A stretch of DNA of 64,000 nt from Eremophila alpestris peregrina (taxonomy: Eukaryota; Chordata; Aves; Passeriformes; Alaudidae). The stretch covers positions 12,617,974-12,681,973 of the forward strand of contig WMCF01000003.1 of assembly GCA_009792885.1 (NCBI GenBank), given 5' to 3'. The notes under the pieces were generated by a model. That model did not search any database. It was not told where the DNA came from and was given only the letters and a program-made list of their open reading frames with translations. Below, piece by piece: positions 40,721 through 53,228 of the stretch; the first letter of the stretch is position 1, and each line of letters begins with the position of its first letter. A program made the position numbers and the translations under genes.

Positions 40721-41231
40721 TGAAAGAAATTAGAATTCTAAATATTTTTACCAAAGCTGAAAGAGTCAGTTTCTCTTATGGTTCAATTTATAATTCCACT
40801 TGCAGATTCACATTTCTTGATTGCAATGGTAGTAGCTGTATAGGACTTAATAAAAACAATTTGCAATTACAGTACAATTGCTTTAAGCAACATTTCTGAA
40901 TTCACTTTTGATTTTCAGTCCTATATTAAAATAGAAATGTGCAAAATGCAGTACAAGTAAAAGAATGGAAATGTTTAATGTTAATTAGGAGAGGGAAGGT
41001 TAGCATACTGTTGAAATTAGGTTAAAATATATATAAAGCAACAAGATGGCTGCTTCCCCACTGTCCCCAACATCTCTCCCCCTTTTTCTCTGGGAAAAGT
41101 ATTTTGGCAGAAAATTCTAAATATTAATTCTCTGTTGCTTGGCTCATGGAATAAAGGACAAATTTAACAACATTTGTTATCTTTATTGTCTTGATATTAA
41201 ATGTAAGAAATACCCCAAATCATCAAAATAA

Positions 41232-42685
41232 TTTATTTTTCACAAAAAAAAAGAAGAAAATAATCATGGTGATGAAATTACAATTGTGTTCCTGCTCCAG
41301 CCAGGGGCAGGGTTGTTCCTTCATTTTTGAGCTGAAGGTCCCAGCCCGTCTTGGCTGGTGATGTGTTTCCTGAGCTTGTACAACAGTTTGGTCATCCGGC
41401 TCATAAGTGACTTTGGGCCCAAGAGCATTACAGTGATATAAACATACAGCTTTTGGAGGGAGGAGAGAGCCTTTAAAACCTCAGATTTTAATGCTTCATG
41501 CTCTTAAAAGTGCCTGCTGCTTTTTTTTTTCTTACCTGCAGGCAAGAACTGCAGGTCATATCTTTCATGTCCACTTATGATTTGTAACCCTTTGATTTTG
41601 CCCCTAATGCTTCTTAGGCTGTTTAATTCATCCCACTTCAGATTTTGATTTTATTATAAGAATAATCTTCATTTGATTATATTTTTAGAATGAAACTTCA
41701 CACAACATATTTATTATGCTATCTTAAAATAGCTTTGTTTCAGGTTTATTAGGTGTAGCACTCAGACACATGCTGTACTCCTAAGTCTTCACTGCTAGAG
41801 GGAAAAAAACAGTGCAAATAACTTTTTTTTTCCTCTTTCTCCTTTATTCCAATTTATAATTTCTTTTAATCACATAATATTATCATACTCTTATCTCTTT
41901 CCTGAGGCACTCAGATGTTAGAGAGATCTGTTTCCTTAGTTGTTAAAAACTGATCTTGGATTCCAGTGTCATTGTACCCGGTCTTACTGATCCTCAGTAC
42001 TGACTTCAAGAAAGGCAGCATGCTCTTCTGGCCAGAATACCATTTCCTTTAAATCTTGCTCTGCCTCAAGAATTTCCAGTGGCCACAACCAAAACCAGGG
42101 ATTCTCAGGAAATGTTGGCTCCAGTAACAGTAGCTGTGGACCTACTGTTGCATTGCTGCTCTTCATGCTCCATTTAATAAGCTTCCGGTAGCTCTGGTAA
42201 AAGGCTTTTGTAAGAGCAGTGCTCAACTGATCTTCCTGTTTGTTCAGTTTTTCTTTTGTTCAGGTATTCCTGATAGAGCCGCTAAACATGCAAGAGCAGG
42301 TAAAAACCTTAGGCTGTGTTAGGAAAACACTAGGGCCTTGTCTGCCCTTCTTCCCACTGCTAAGGTACACCAGCAGTTTAACCATTTGTTCTAAAGTTCC
42401 CATGAGTAGATGGGGCTCTAATTTTTACAGATACAAGACTTCCAAGTGCTTTTGTAGCACCAGTAGTGTGACAGGAAGATCCTGTTTTGTTTGCAGAGGA
42501 TTTTGGAAACGGGAATAATTCATAGTTCCTACTGCTGCATTCTGGTTAATTGGAAGCCAGCTTGTGTTGTTGCTAAAAATAGCTCTTATTACCAATTGTG
42601 AGTTCCATTCAAATATAAAAAATATATTTAAAAGCAGCCACCAACAGAAACATAAAACTAAAAATCTTTTTGTAGACTTAGGCAT
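41232..42685 (-). pseudogene. Unidentified - strand open segments, possible decayed or nested gene
   Basis: Four open stretches on the - strand share one reading frame: 42685-42425 (86 codons, Met start), 42424-42263 (54), 42259-41984 (91) and 41503-41321 (60). Only two stop codons (42427-42425 and 42262-42260) separate the first three. The first stretch starts MPKSTKR followed by a hydrophobic segment, as in a signal anchor or type II membrane protein. The third has a Trp/Pro-rich part (PENPWFWLWPLE) and meets a possible donor GTCAGT after Glu at 42005. The fourth is lysine-rich (LMSRMTKLLYKLRKH), and an AATAAA signal lies 84 nt past its stop (41232-41237). I recognise no family. It may be a broken retrocopy, a small nested gene with unplaced introns, or chance. 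Confidence 0.25.
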
Positions 42686-45007
42686 TGTTACAATTACAGA
42701 ATTTGTCTAGTTAATGTACAGGATGGTTAGATGGAAAAATGGGCTTGTTTCAGTTTAAGAGATTGTTCATTAAATATTACATTTTGGGGAATTTTATTTT
42801 GCACTAATGCAGTGGATTTGATAGTATTTTTCTAAAATATTTGAAAGGATAAATATTTAAAGCATTTGTTTGGAATATATGGAAAGCAAATCACAAGATT
42901 GTTAGCTAGACCAGACTAGGCATCTCAGTATAGGATAGGGGGGAAAACCCCAACACTGAGAGAGAACTCTATTGAATGGAAGTAGCTTAAGCCTCCTTCT
43001 TTGCTTGTCCTTAGCCATTCTTGGAAAGAAAATGGATGAAGAGTGTGAGCTTTCATGTCAAGAAAAAATTAATATTGTAATAGGTTTTCCCATGTAGCCT
43101 AAGGGAAGTTCTCTTTAACTGAACTCTTGCTGCAGTTGATTGATATATAAATAAAATATCTAATATTCAGATTTACAACCAGATTTATAGAGCAAATAAC
43201 TTAAAAGCTGAATTTGTGGTTCACTTAAATTAAGAATAGCAAAGAGTTTTTAGGCGTAACCAATCGTTGCATCCTATTTCTTATTGGTTGAGAGGAGAGT
43301 CCTGGTATCCTCAGTTTCTGTCAGAAGAGGCTCTTCTTAAAGAAATGAGATGAAAGACTACATGTGTATGAAGTGCACAACTACAGTCTGATCTTAGCTC
43401 CAAGTGAAACACGGTGATAGAGACCAGTGAATGAGTGATTCAGCTTTCAGTAATATTATTAAGCATCGAGATGTAGCCAGTTTCATTTGCAGGTATTAGA
43501 ATTGTGATAGTTACAGTGAAGGATTGGATTTTTATCATATTGGTCTGCTGTGTTTAAGTACTTAAGTAAAAGATGTTGGTAAAGAAATGGTGAGCAACAT
43601 TGACTGAACCGTCATTTTAACTATGTTAAAATGAGAGAGGAGGGGGCTTTGCTCAGAGGCAGCAAACAAAATTCAGCTGCCTATAAGCTAAAAATTTATA
43701 ATGTTGTATAATCTTCCATTTTACAAATTATGTATTTCAGCTTTAGACGCTTGCAGCAAAATTCTCTCATATATATATATATATACAAGTGAATCATATT
43801 TGTGAATCATACGTGTGTGAGAATGTAATGTATTAATTACGCAAAAAAGCCTGCCTTTGTTATTTTTGGGATTTTGGGAGGGGGTGTTGGAAATAAAGCA
43901 GTGATCTTTTAAAAGTGCAACAGCTTGGTGAATAGTTGTATCTCAAATACAGAAGGAACAACTTCTATCTCTTCTAATATTTCCTCTTCAGCCCTTAAAT
44001 TTGACATTACTAGTGCTAAGTGGCATAAGTACTTAAACCCTCAATCAGGAGTATATTGCAAAAAGATAACACCTTATTTTAGGGTATTGAGATGTTCAGT
44101 CATCAACTGCTACATTCATCTAGTGAACTGTACTTCAAATGTAGCATCTTATAACATCCTTGGCAAACCGTGGGGTTTTCCAAGTGACATAAGGATAAAT
44201 TCATAACCAAAACTAAAAGTTTTCATGTAATTTAACAGAAAAAACTAAGAGCAGAGAGAGGGAAATTACCAAAATACCTTTTTCCAATACTCTGGAATTT
44301 GGCTTTAAAGTAGTGACATGAAAATAATTTGTTTATTTTATAAAAATTCTGAATTATGGAAAAAGATGTTAGATTGTAAAATGCAAGTACAGGAGAGAGG
44401 TGGCAAGTAGTCACTGCAGATATGGATTTTAAGTAGTTGTAACTGGTTCTGTTTTCAAACCCCACAGTGTGTGTCCTGACCTACCCTTGCAAAGGATGGG
44501 TTATATGCATGGGAAGGAGGGATGGATCAAGGGAAGCAGGGTTTCTGGCTAGGAGCCTGTTTTTGTTTAGATTTTAGTGACAGAAGGCCTGACCTCTTTC
44601 TGTTTTCTTGTTCTCTTTTCTGTGCAATTTCATGGTGGCTGACTGGCCTCATGATTAGTCTAAAATAAATCAGGAGTTGATTCTTATTCTCCTTCTGGCC
44701 CTCTAGCTAGATCACTGAGTGCAAAGTTTTTAGAAGAATATGAGTTTTGATTTGGCAACTATATTCTCTGGTTAAGCATGTTTACAAAAATCACGAGCTC
44801 TGAGAAGTCCTAATGAAGGCATAAAAATACATAGGAACATTTTTTAGAGGGTGGTCTTAAAATGTTTCTTCTAGGTGATGTTTGTGGAAAGACAGTATTA
44901 ATTATTGCGATCTTGGTTGTGGGTTTGTTGGTTTTGTTTTATTTTTTACTAGACTTAAGTTGTTTATGTTTATGGAAAACTAATTTCTTTTTTTGCTTCT
45001 CTTTCAG
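42686..45007 (+). other. SPRED1: SPRED1 intron 1, right end
   Basis: AT-rich intron leading to the exon 2 acceptor. It holds a 10-bp perfect inverted repeat with a 3-nt spacer (tcattttaac and its complement) at 43612-43634 and an AT dinucleotide repeat listed separately. The last 70 nt are T-rich and end in TTTCAG, a good polypyrimidine tract and acceptor. Confidence 0.65.
43769..43785 (+). repeat. (AT)n microsatellite
   Basis: About eight AT dinucleotide units in intron 1. It is short and probably polymorphic. Confidence 0.75.
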
Positions 45008-45182
45008 TAATAGTTATGCACGAGTGCGAGCTGTGGTGATGACCCGGGATGACTCAAGTGGTGGATGGTTACCACTTGGAGGGGGTGGACTAAGCTGTGT
45101 CACAGTCTTCAAAGTCATTCCCCAGGAAGAGAATAGCTGTGCTGATTTTCTTATCCATGGAGAACGACTCAGGGATAAAACG
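45008..45182 (+). CDS. SPRED1: SPRED1 coding exon 2, first half of the EVH1 domain
   Basis: 175 nt between TTTCAG and a GTAACA donor. With exon 1 it completes residue 10 (Asp) and runs to residue 68. The protein reads NSYARVRAVVMTRDDSSGGW and on to GERLRDKT, the beta-strand core of the SPRED-type EVH1 domain, and is near identical to mammalian SPRED1. The aromatic Trp30 in the GGWLPLGG motif corresponds to human Trp31. EVH1 domains fold like PH domains. In SPRED1 this domain binds the GAP region of neurofibromin rather than acting mainly on proline-rich ligands. Differences from human cluster around residues 43-57 (VTVFKVIPQEENSCADF). Phase in is 2 and phase out is 0, matching its neighbours. 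Confidence 0.97.
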
Positions 45183-48100
45183 GTAACAATTTGCATCTAT
45201 TTAATGATCATAAAACTATATGGGACATAAGTATAGATGCTTGCTTGTAGCCTGTAGACTACAAATTATAGTCCCAGTCCAGTGCCATACCTGTATCAAT
45301 GATTGTGTACCAAAAGGTATTTGTTTTAAATGTAATACCCTGCTTTTTTACAATCAAGCACATTGATTTTTTTTTAGAAACTCAGCATTCATTTTGGGAA
45401 AAGTTTTGCTGTTAATTTTTCTTCCAGTGAAAGATTAGAGTTAAATCTAGTTTCTATACCAGCAATACTGCATTTAGGAGGACTGTTAGAAATGAGAATT
45501 TTATTAAGAGCATGAAATCAGGTGTAATTCCTCACTAGTGATTTGGTTAGCTGTGGAACATGGCTATGACAAAAAGAAGCCATTTTACATGAGAACAACT
45601 TTGTATTGAAAGTCAGCATGAAGCTGACAGGTCCAAGAATTGACCTGGTTTGCTGAACACATAGACAATTTTCATTCATCAGCTACCTTACATAAAATGC
45701 CAGTAATAAACACCTCTTTAAAAGCATCATGAAAATCAGCCACAAAAGGGAAAACGGGTGCAGGATCTCAGCCATTTCTAAGGAAGACAAAATGGGCTTA
45801 TGAAGGATTACTTGGTTACTTGTGTGGAAAACAGATTTCTGAATGGGGCTGTGTCTTACTGTGGAAACAAAGAGAAGGGGAGAAGGCACAAAAGCTCCAT
45901 CTTGATGACTTTTGTCAAGAATTTTCTCTTTTCTATAAATGAACATTGACTCCTCTTTAAACTTAAAAGATAGAATTACTTTATACTGTACTGCTGACCC
46001 TTCCTCAAGCACAGCAGTTTCTCCCCTGTGGCAGGACTGCTGAGTTTTCTGCCTTGACTGTCTATTGTAGGAAGAGAGCATATAAATAGAAATAGTGCTG
46101 ACTCAGTTGTTTCAGTGGGGCGTAGTGCTATTAGCAGAGTACCCTGTGTTCCTGCACAGCTACGTGCACCTGCAGTTCCTTCCTCACTTTGCAGTAGTTC
46201 CCTTCAGAACTTTTTTTAGTGTTGTTGCGGCTCTTTTTGAAAAGCTTAATTGTATTTAGAGATACTTGATAATTTTTCTTAATTCTTGTTATTTGGAGTA
46301 TTCACAGCTTGCCTTAAGAATAATAAAATGCTCTGACGTAGAGACTGGTTTAATGTTTTGCCTGCATGCATATAAAAATGTCCGGCCATCGGTGTCCTGA
46401 TCTGTTTGCAGTGTTCTCTCTCTCATTTCCCCTAGGCAAGACTTGTTTTGTTTCCACTTCTGGTAGAAGGTTTTAAATGTTTCTCCTCCTCTTCCTGTCT
46501 AAAATCAAGCTCATGTTAGCATGAATATGTTTTCCAAACCTTATTGTCTTGAGCAGTTTGTTTTGTTTTTAGTTTTTTGTGTGTGTGCCCCATCCTGTGT
46601 CCATCTGTCTTCCTTGTACTTGCTGCCCAAATGTGACCTAACTAGTCTGTTAGTTTGGGCAGATTGTAGTCTTGCTGTAGTTACGGGAAATTTCTGTTGC
46701 AAGTCAGCCCCTCAAAAACACAGGATAAAAGGTGGAAGAAGTGCAGCTAGGATGAACATCTCTCCTGTGTATATTGAATAAAGCTCAGGGAACTAACAAA
46801 TATACATTTAGGATGTGGAGAAGAATACAGGAATGCCAGTAATTCTTTGATAACTGAATGAAAGATCATGCATTCATTTATTTCTATAGACCAGATAATG
46901 CAATTACAAGCAACAGCTAATGTGTAATGAATTAGCAACCATGTTGTATGGTATGCAGCAAGACTCCACTTGGCAAAGAAGAAACGAGATCCTACATCAA
47001 GATGTGCAGTGACAAAATTAGGTCATGGTACTTATTTAGAAGGGCAGAAGATAGCAGGCACTGAAAGAGAAATTGTGTTGGACACATCACTGATTCTAAA
47101 ACTGTTCTGATTATTATGCTTTCCATATGGTTAATGGCTTTACATTCATTCTTAGGATATTCCTGTGGATTCATTGTTCAAGCACAGATTTTAACCTTTT
47201 CTTTAATAAAGCCAAACGTTTGTGGTTTTAGTCCAAATAGAAGTGACAGGTGACTATTATATTTCATAATAATAATATTTTTTTTATTTTAAAGTGAAGT
47301 AGAAGTAGAAGCCACTGTATTTGCTATTGCGTAGATACCAAATATTTTTATCATCTTCAGATTTTGTGGAAATATTATGCTGAGTCCACTGTTTCTGTGC
47401 ACCAATTTCCCTCTAGTCTTGTTTTAGAATGCCTTTGGTAGATCTCAGTGCCTGAATAAACTTCAAAGTTAGTAGTATGCTGTTCAGTTGGTTGCTCTGC
47501 CATTGTATTTGAAAAGAGAGAGTAACAATATTTTTTTAAAGAACTTCCTAAACAGTTTTTAACATTTCAGCTTTTCAGACTTTGAGTACATGTGTCTTCA
47601 GGAATGTTTAATTAATAATCTACTGTAATATCTAGAAGTCACTTGGACCATGGTTTCCAGTTCACTAATTTTTTACAAGATACACACAGCTGTTTCTGAA
47701 AATACTTCTATGGATTAAAAGAGAAAGTCATCTTTACAAATGAACTTCCCTTCGTTCTCTAAAGTCACATTACACTTTGCTAAAATACCTTTCTAATCAA
47801 GATTATATCTTGATTTTCTCTGGCCAATAAGTCTCTTCTTTTGTGAACTGGCTTAGCTTACAAAAAATGTGCAGAAATTCCCTTATTCTGGAAACCTAGA
47901 GTGTGAAACTTGGAACACTTTTCTGTAATGTGGGGAAGTATAGGTTTTGAAATAGGTTAGAAAGTAGAGTTCAGATCCGTGGCTTTTACCTAAGATAAAT
48001 GGGAATCATAATGCCAGTATAACTGTTTAACCAGTGTGTCAGTAGAAGGGGGGAATTCTCCAAAGTAGCTTGAAATCCATAGGTGAGGTATTTGATGGAG

Positions 48101-49546
48101 ATATCTTCCAGATGCCTCTTAAATTGTTATGCTGAAGAGGACTTAATTAGCTCTAGTTGCTGCTTCTGACACTATATTGCAGTTCCATTCCAGTGTGCCA
48201 GATCTTTCCATGTATTTTATAGGCTATGCACACGTTTAATTACAACTATAGATCTCAACATGTAAGTGCTGTATAAATGAAATACTCTGGAATGAACATC
48301 ACAATATTGAAGGTCTTTGTTGGAGAGGGCTTGTATTGTTTCTTTTTAGACCTGAGGGGCAGATTGCTGTCAGCCCTTCTATGAACCAGCTTCAGACCAC
48401 ATGTAGAACTTCCATACTTTTTGTGCAGTACTGAGCACAAAAGCATCACGTGGCATTCTCAAAAAGCATCCTAGTTATCTGAGAAGAAAGTCAAAGTGGT
48501 GGCACCATTGAATTAATTTGAGAGAGAATGCTCCCTGCTGCTTAGCTCAGGTTGTTTAGATTTGCGTTGGAATGTAAGGGAATTTCATGAAGACTTTTCA
48601 CATAATTACACATTTCCCCCTTTATTATAATCACCTTCCTAGATCAGGCTCCAGCCAGTCTGCTTGGAAAAATTGCACCAGCTGGTAACCTGGTCAGGTC
48701 TGCTATTCTCTCTTTCTGTGTTTACAGTAGCTCTACTCTACCTTAATAACTAAAGAGTGCTAAACACATATTAGGCTCAAACTTACTGGAGTTTAGGCTT
48801 TGGTGAATTTTACCTTCTTGAATGAAAAGTCTAATAGACTTCTCTGGTTTATTTTCTTCTCCAGACCTTTGCCATTCAAATTTTTATCAAAGGAGAAAAA
48901 AAACCACCCAAAAAACTAATATCTTGTAGATCATGAATCAGGAGTGACAAAATTTAAAGTCTTTCCTTTGAATAAAAACTAATTGTCTAAAGGGAGAGAC
49001 ACAAAGCTAAATCTGAGTATAAATACCATTCTCTTCTAAAAATCTGCTGTTTGCAAACTTGAATATTTTTAATTGTCTTTAAAGTTTGGGGAAGGTTAAT
49101 TCTGATGGGCTGTAGTACAGCTCTTACATCATCATCTTTTTTGAGCTGAATCAAAAGAGGCATGTATGGAATAATTATGTCATATGGTTACTGTGCCACT
49201 GAGTTCATATGTTCTGTAGCATGAATACAGGTTGTGCTGCTTGTTCCCAAGAGTAAAGCAGAAAAGGCATTAAAAAACTATGTGCTTATATGTTAGTGGA
49301 TTTGGGTTGGGGATGAGAAACAGTGAAGCTGTCTTATCTTACATGTGCTCTTGTAAGCTTTGAAAGTACAGCTAGAAACCAATAAAATAGTATCCAGTAT
49401 CTCAAAATATTCAATTATTGATAGAAATGCGTGTCAAATGCAAAAGTTTTTGCTTTTTTTTTTTTTCCTGAAATAAGCTCTAAATAATGATTTTATATCT
49501 TAAATACTCATTTCTGTTTAAAAATATTTAGGTTTTAAGTGCTGAA

Positions 49547-49583
49547 AATCTCTAGAGTCAGAAAATTTCTGACTCTAGAGATT
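49547..49583. repeat. 37-bp near-perfect palindrome
   Basis: Two 18-bp arms, aatctctagagtcagaaa (49547-49564) and its exact reverse complement (49566-49583), flank a single A at 49565. Each arm holds the internal palindrome CTCTAGAG. The sequence can fold to a long hairpin as RNA or a cruciform as DNA. It is not part of any mobile element I can recognise. Confidence 0.9.
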
Positions 49584-52000
49584 GATCTTGTCTACATAAG
49601 CCAGATAGATTTTATTGTCTTTAAAGAATTTGGTTTTAAGAGATGATAAAAGAAACATTAAGCAGACAAGTATTTTTGAGTAGCATTCATTACTGTTACA
49701 CTGAATGATATCTAGATATTAAAAGGATTTTGTCCTGAAATAACAGGAGAAATACAGCTCTATTTATGCTCTGAGAATTTAAATTTTGGCCATGTGGATC
49801 TGGTTTTCTTCTGTCTTGAGTCTGATGATTCTGCAACATTTTCCGTTATGTGCCAAGGTAGATGTTTCATATTGGCATGGGAGTCTTATACTAAGTCTCC
49901 AAATGAAAACCTTCAGAACAGTAACCCATGGAGTATTTTTTGAAAAGAAACTTAGTTAAGCTGTAGGCACTTCATTTACAATTTTTCAGGTCTTTGCTGT
50001 GCTTATCCCTGGATATCTTGGGGAAGGTCTTCCTGAAAAGGTTTGGGAGTGCATATTTTGGGTAACCATGTGGGAGAGTATATGATCTTCACCTATGATG
50101 TGGAGAGTTCTGAACCATAGCAAAGTGCACTAAAAAAATAATTGGAGTTTTGAAATATATCTGCATTGAAAAAGCTTGGTTTCCATTTCCAGGCCTGGGA
50201 GAATATGTGTGTTAGGATACTTCCTCCCCTGCCCCCATGATAGTTTGCATGCTTGAGCATCAGGAAGTCTTTGGCAAAATGAAGTTTTACAATTTAAAAA
50301 TTCACTGTTGCTACAAAGCATAGAAATGTTTCAGGGAGAGAAAAATGCTTCCGGGGATGATTGGTATGTTTTTTATTTTATTTGGATTTTTTGTATTTTT
50401 GGATGTAACAAATACTGTTGAAGGGCTGGATGTTTATAAATTTGTGTCCCAGTGCTAATTGAGACCTATAGCTTTTAAATTTTCTCTCAATTAGGGCAGG
50501 CATCAAGTCTTGCTTGTATAGATTCTTATAGATAACAAATACAATTTTGATGCAACACAGTTTTCCCTTTTCAATGCCCTTTTAATTACATCTTCTGTGT
50601 TAAGCAGTCTGTTTTCATACAGGTTTAGATGGGGAAAAATCAGTGTCACCCCTCAAATGTGTTGTTTCCTTGAATGAGGTTGGAATCAATTACAGTGTTG
50701 GATGGGATGTTTACTTGTTTTGTTAATCATAGCTTGTTCTATAAAATGTGAGGGCTGGAAATGGGGAATGAGTGTTGCTTTTTGGGCTGGAGGGAGTTGG
50801 TTTGGGGATTTTCTAGTTTGATTTGTGTGTCTTTGAAAACCATAGCTTCTACTCAGTGAAGTTTTAAACCAGTTTTTATCTCTAATGGTCAAATTGTCAC
50901 TGGGTATGAATTTTCAGTATGAAGTAATCTGGATTAATCTCTTCACGACTAGAAATTCATTGTGATGCTATAAAATCAGGCTTGCAGTACTTCTTGTGGA
51001 TGTTTTGGGTGACACTGCACACAAAATAGACTGTGAAAGTAGTTGGTGTTAATCTATTAGAGATCCTCCTAAAGACCTCTCAGACCTAGAAAAGTCAGTG
51101 GTGTGAGAAGCCATCATTTTTAACTGCTCTTTGAAAGAGGAAGCAAGTTTAAAATCATCAGAGGAACAAAGAATGGCTATTTGATGCGCCTTAGAACTGC
51201 AGAATAATCCTTTTTTTCTTCCTGCAACAACTTTTCCTGCAGACCTACAGCAAACAGGTTCCTTTTTATGTTTTCTTGTTGACAGTTTTACCTCTGTATT
51301 GTTGGCCATTTAGGGAGATCTGAGGGGAGAAAAAAAAGATTATTTCAATGCTGCCATTTATATGTGCAGAAAGAATATTATCCTTCCAGAGGTAGGGGTA
51401 AAAGGCAATAACACTTGAGAGGAGGTGATTATACTGGTGGGTTGTAGGGGAAATAAATAATAAAGAGCAAGAGAAAAAACCTACTTGCCTGTGTAATAAT
51501 TAGACAATGAAAGGAGAAGAGGAACACAAAGAATATATAAGAATAACCCAAGTACAGATTATTTTTTTAAGTTTGAGGGATTTTCTCATTTGTTTATGCT
51601 TAAACTAATTTTACCATATCCTGTGAGGAATGTTGTATTTTTTCTTTTAAAAAGCCACATATGCAACAAAACAAAAAAGTGAAATTCTAAAAATGCATTA
51701 AATCAATGAAATGATAGAATATTATTGAAATGACAGACTATTAAAATTCCTCATTTATCTCTTAGTCAGTGTAGGCCTTCATCATCAAATACCAATCCAG
51801 AGAGATGCATTGTCTTGCTGAGAGCTTTATTATACCACTATGGGAGCAGATCAATGAATCTCCCTCCCTACTTTCTTGTTCACATTGGATTTTTTTTTAA
51901 TCAATGTACACTCAGTGTAACAATGTTGCTTAAAATAATTTTTGCCAGTAAAGTAAATGTACAAATATATTTTTAAAACCAGACAGTTTGAATGGGAAAT

Positions 52001-52353
52001 GATAAGGCTTTCCAGTACCTGAAGGGAGCCTGCAAAATAAACTGGAAAGGGATTATTCAACAGAGCATATAGTGACAGGACAAGGCAGAAGCAGAATGGC
52101 TTCAAATTTAACGAGGGTGAATTTAGATTAGATACTAGGAAAAAATTCTTAATTGTGAGGGTTGTAAGACACTGGAACAGGTGGCCCAGAAAAGTGGTGA
52201 ATGCTCCATTCCTGGACATGTTCAAGGCCACTGGGGATGGAGCTGTGAGCAGCCTGGTCTGGTGGAAGGTGTCTCTGCCCATGGTCAGGGGGTTAGAAAT
52301 GGAAGGATGGCCTTTGAGGTTTCTTTCAACCCAAACCATTTTATGATTCTGTG
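52001..52353 (+). mobile_element. CR1 LINE fragment (3' end)
   Basis: A + strand 5'-truncated CR1 of about 350 bp. It starts near the 'TCCAGTACCTGAAGGGAGCC' passage, runs through 'TTTAGATTAGATACTAGGAA', 'ACTGGAACAGGTGGCCCAG' and 'CTGGTCTGGTGGAAGGTGTC', and ends with CCAAACCATTTTATGATTCTGTG, the family's ATTCTGTG-type terminal repeat. A second ATGATTCTGT occurs at 52421-52430, beyond a small inverted repeat, so the terminus may have been split or rearranged. The reading frame is destroyed and the copy is inactive. Its orientation is opposite to the two intron 1 copies. Confidence 0.93.
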
Positions 52354-52372
52354 TGAAGACCGTGACTTTGCT

Positions 52373-52402
52373 TTGTGTATGTATACCTGTATACATACAC
52401 AA
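52373..52402. repeat. 13-bp inverted repeat beside the CR1 3' end
   Basis: Perfect arms ttgtgtatgtata (52373-52385) and tatacatacacaa (52390-52402) around a 4-nt spacer CCTG. A partial further copy of the tgtatacctgta core follows at 52410-52420. It lies 20 bp past the CR1 end. Confidence 0.85.
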
Positions 52403-53059
52403 TGTGCATGTATACCTGTAATGATTCTGTAGCCAAATAATTCTGTTAATTATTCACAGTTAATGGGTTTTTTTATAGTTGAACATGAGCCACAAATATA
52501 TTTTTGTCTGGGTGCAGACAAAAAGGTACCTTCATAAAGATTTTAGGTTTTATTAATTTCATTTTTTAAACAGTTCCCTTGTATTATTTTCACTTGTCTA
52601 GTAGCCTTTCTGAGAGAAATCTGGAAATCTGCCTGAAATCAGCAAGAAATTAGTCCAGTGTTAAAAGATTTTGTAGACCCCAGTGACACAGTAAAATTTG
52701 ATATCAGCACATATAATGCTTTTTGGGGGGGATGTGACCTAGTTCATTTGCTGAACATCTACCAAGTTTGTACTGGCTGTTGCAGGAGTGAGATACTTTT
52801 GTGGGTATGAGATTCTTGAATAGGAAGGTTGGCTCAAGAAACAAATAGTGCCTTCAACCCACACCACTTATCAGCAACCCATAGTGAACAATTTGGCCAT
52901 CATGGAAATGAAGTTAAAATTACTTCCTTGTAGCAGGAAGAAATTTGAAAAGAGACCTCTATAATGTAGCTTTTTAGGTAGTTCACAAAGATAACCTTTT
53001 GTTCTCAAATTTTATATATTAGTTATTGATATATTTTCCTTCTGTTTCCTTTCTGAAAG

Positions 53060-53228
53060 GTGGTCTTGGAATGCACATTAAAGAAAGACCTCGTTTACAA
53101 CAAGGTTACTCCTACTTTTTACCACTGGAAGATTGATGACAAAAAGTTTGGCCTCACATTTCAGAGTCCTGCTGATGCAAGAGCATTTGATAGAGGTATT
53201 CGGAGAGCAGTAGAGGATATTTCTCAAG
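53060..53228 (+). CDS. SPRED1: SPRED1 coding exon 3, second half of the EVH1 domain
   Basis: 169 nt from the CTGAAAG acceptor to a GTACAT donor. It reads VVLECTLKKDLVYNKVTPTF, then YHWKIDDKKFGLTFQSPADA, then RAFDRGIRRAVEDISQ and the first base of a Gly codon. This is the remainder of the EVH1 domain (residues 69-124), including the last strand FGLTFQSPADA and the C-terminal helix DARAFDRGIRRA. It is almost unchanged from mammalian SPRED1. One difference is Tyr in TFYHW where human has His. In human SPRED1, missense changes in this domain cause Legius syndrome. Phase in is 0 and phase out is 1. Confidence 0.97.

Larger units (their letters stand above)
45183..53059 (+). other. SPRED1: SPRED1 intron 2
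   Basis: 7.9 kb, GT at the left and AAAG acceptor at the right. It contains the palindrome at 49547-49583, a CR1 copy and an adjacent inverted repeat, all listed separately. A 132-codon - strand frame at 45683-46081 has no recognisable domain. Otherwise it is unremarkable AT-rich sequence. Confidence 0.75.

Noticed and set aside
45683..46081. 132-codon - strand open frame in intron 2
   Set aside because: No recognisable domain, no flanking splice sites or polyadenylation context that I could support; within the range expected by chance over 64 kb.
52155..52432. 63- and 83-codon + strand frames
   Set aside because: They read through the CR1 3' end and its flank in different frames.
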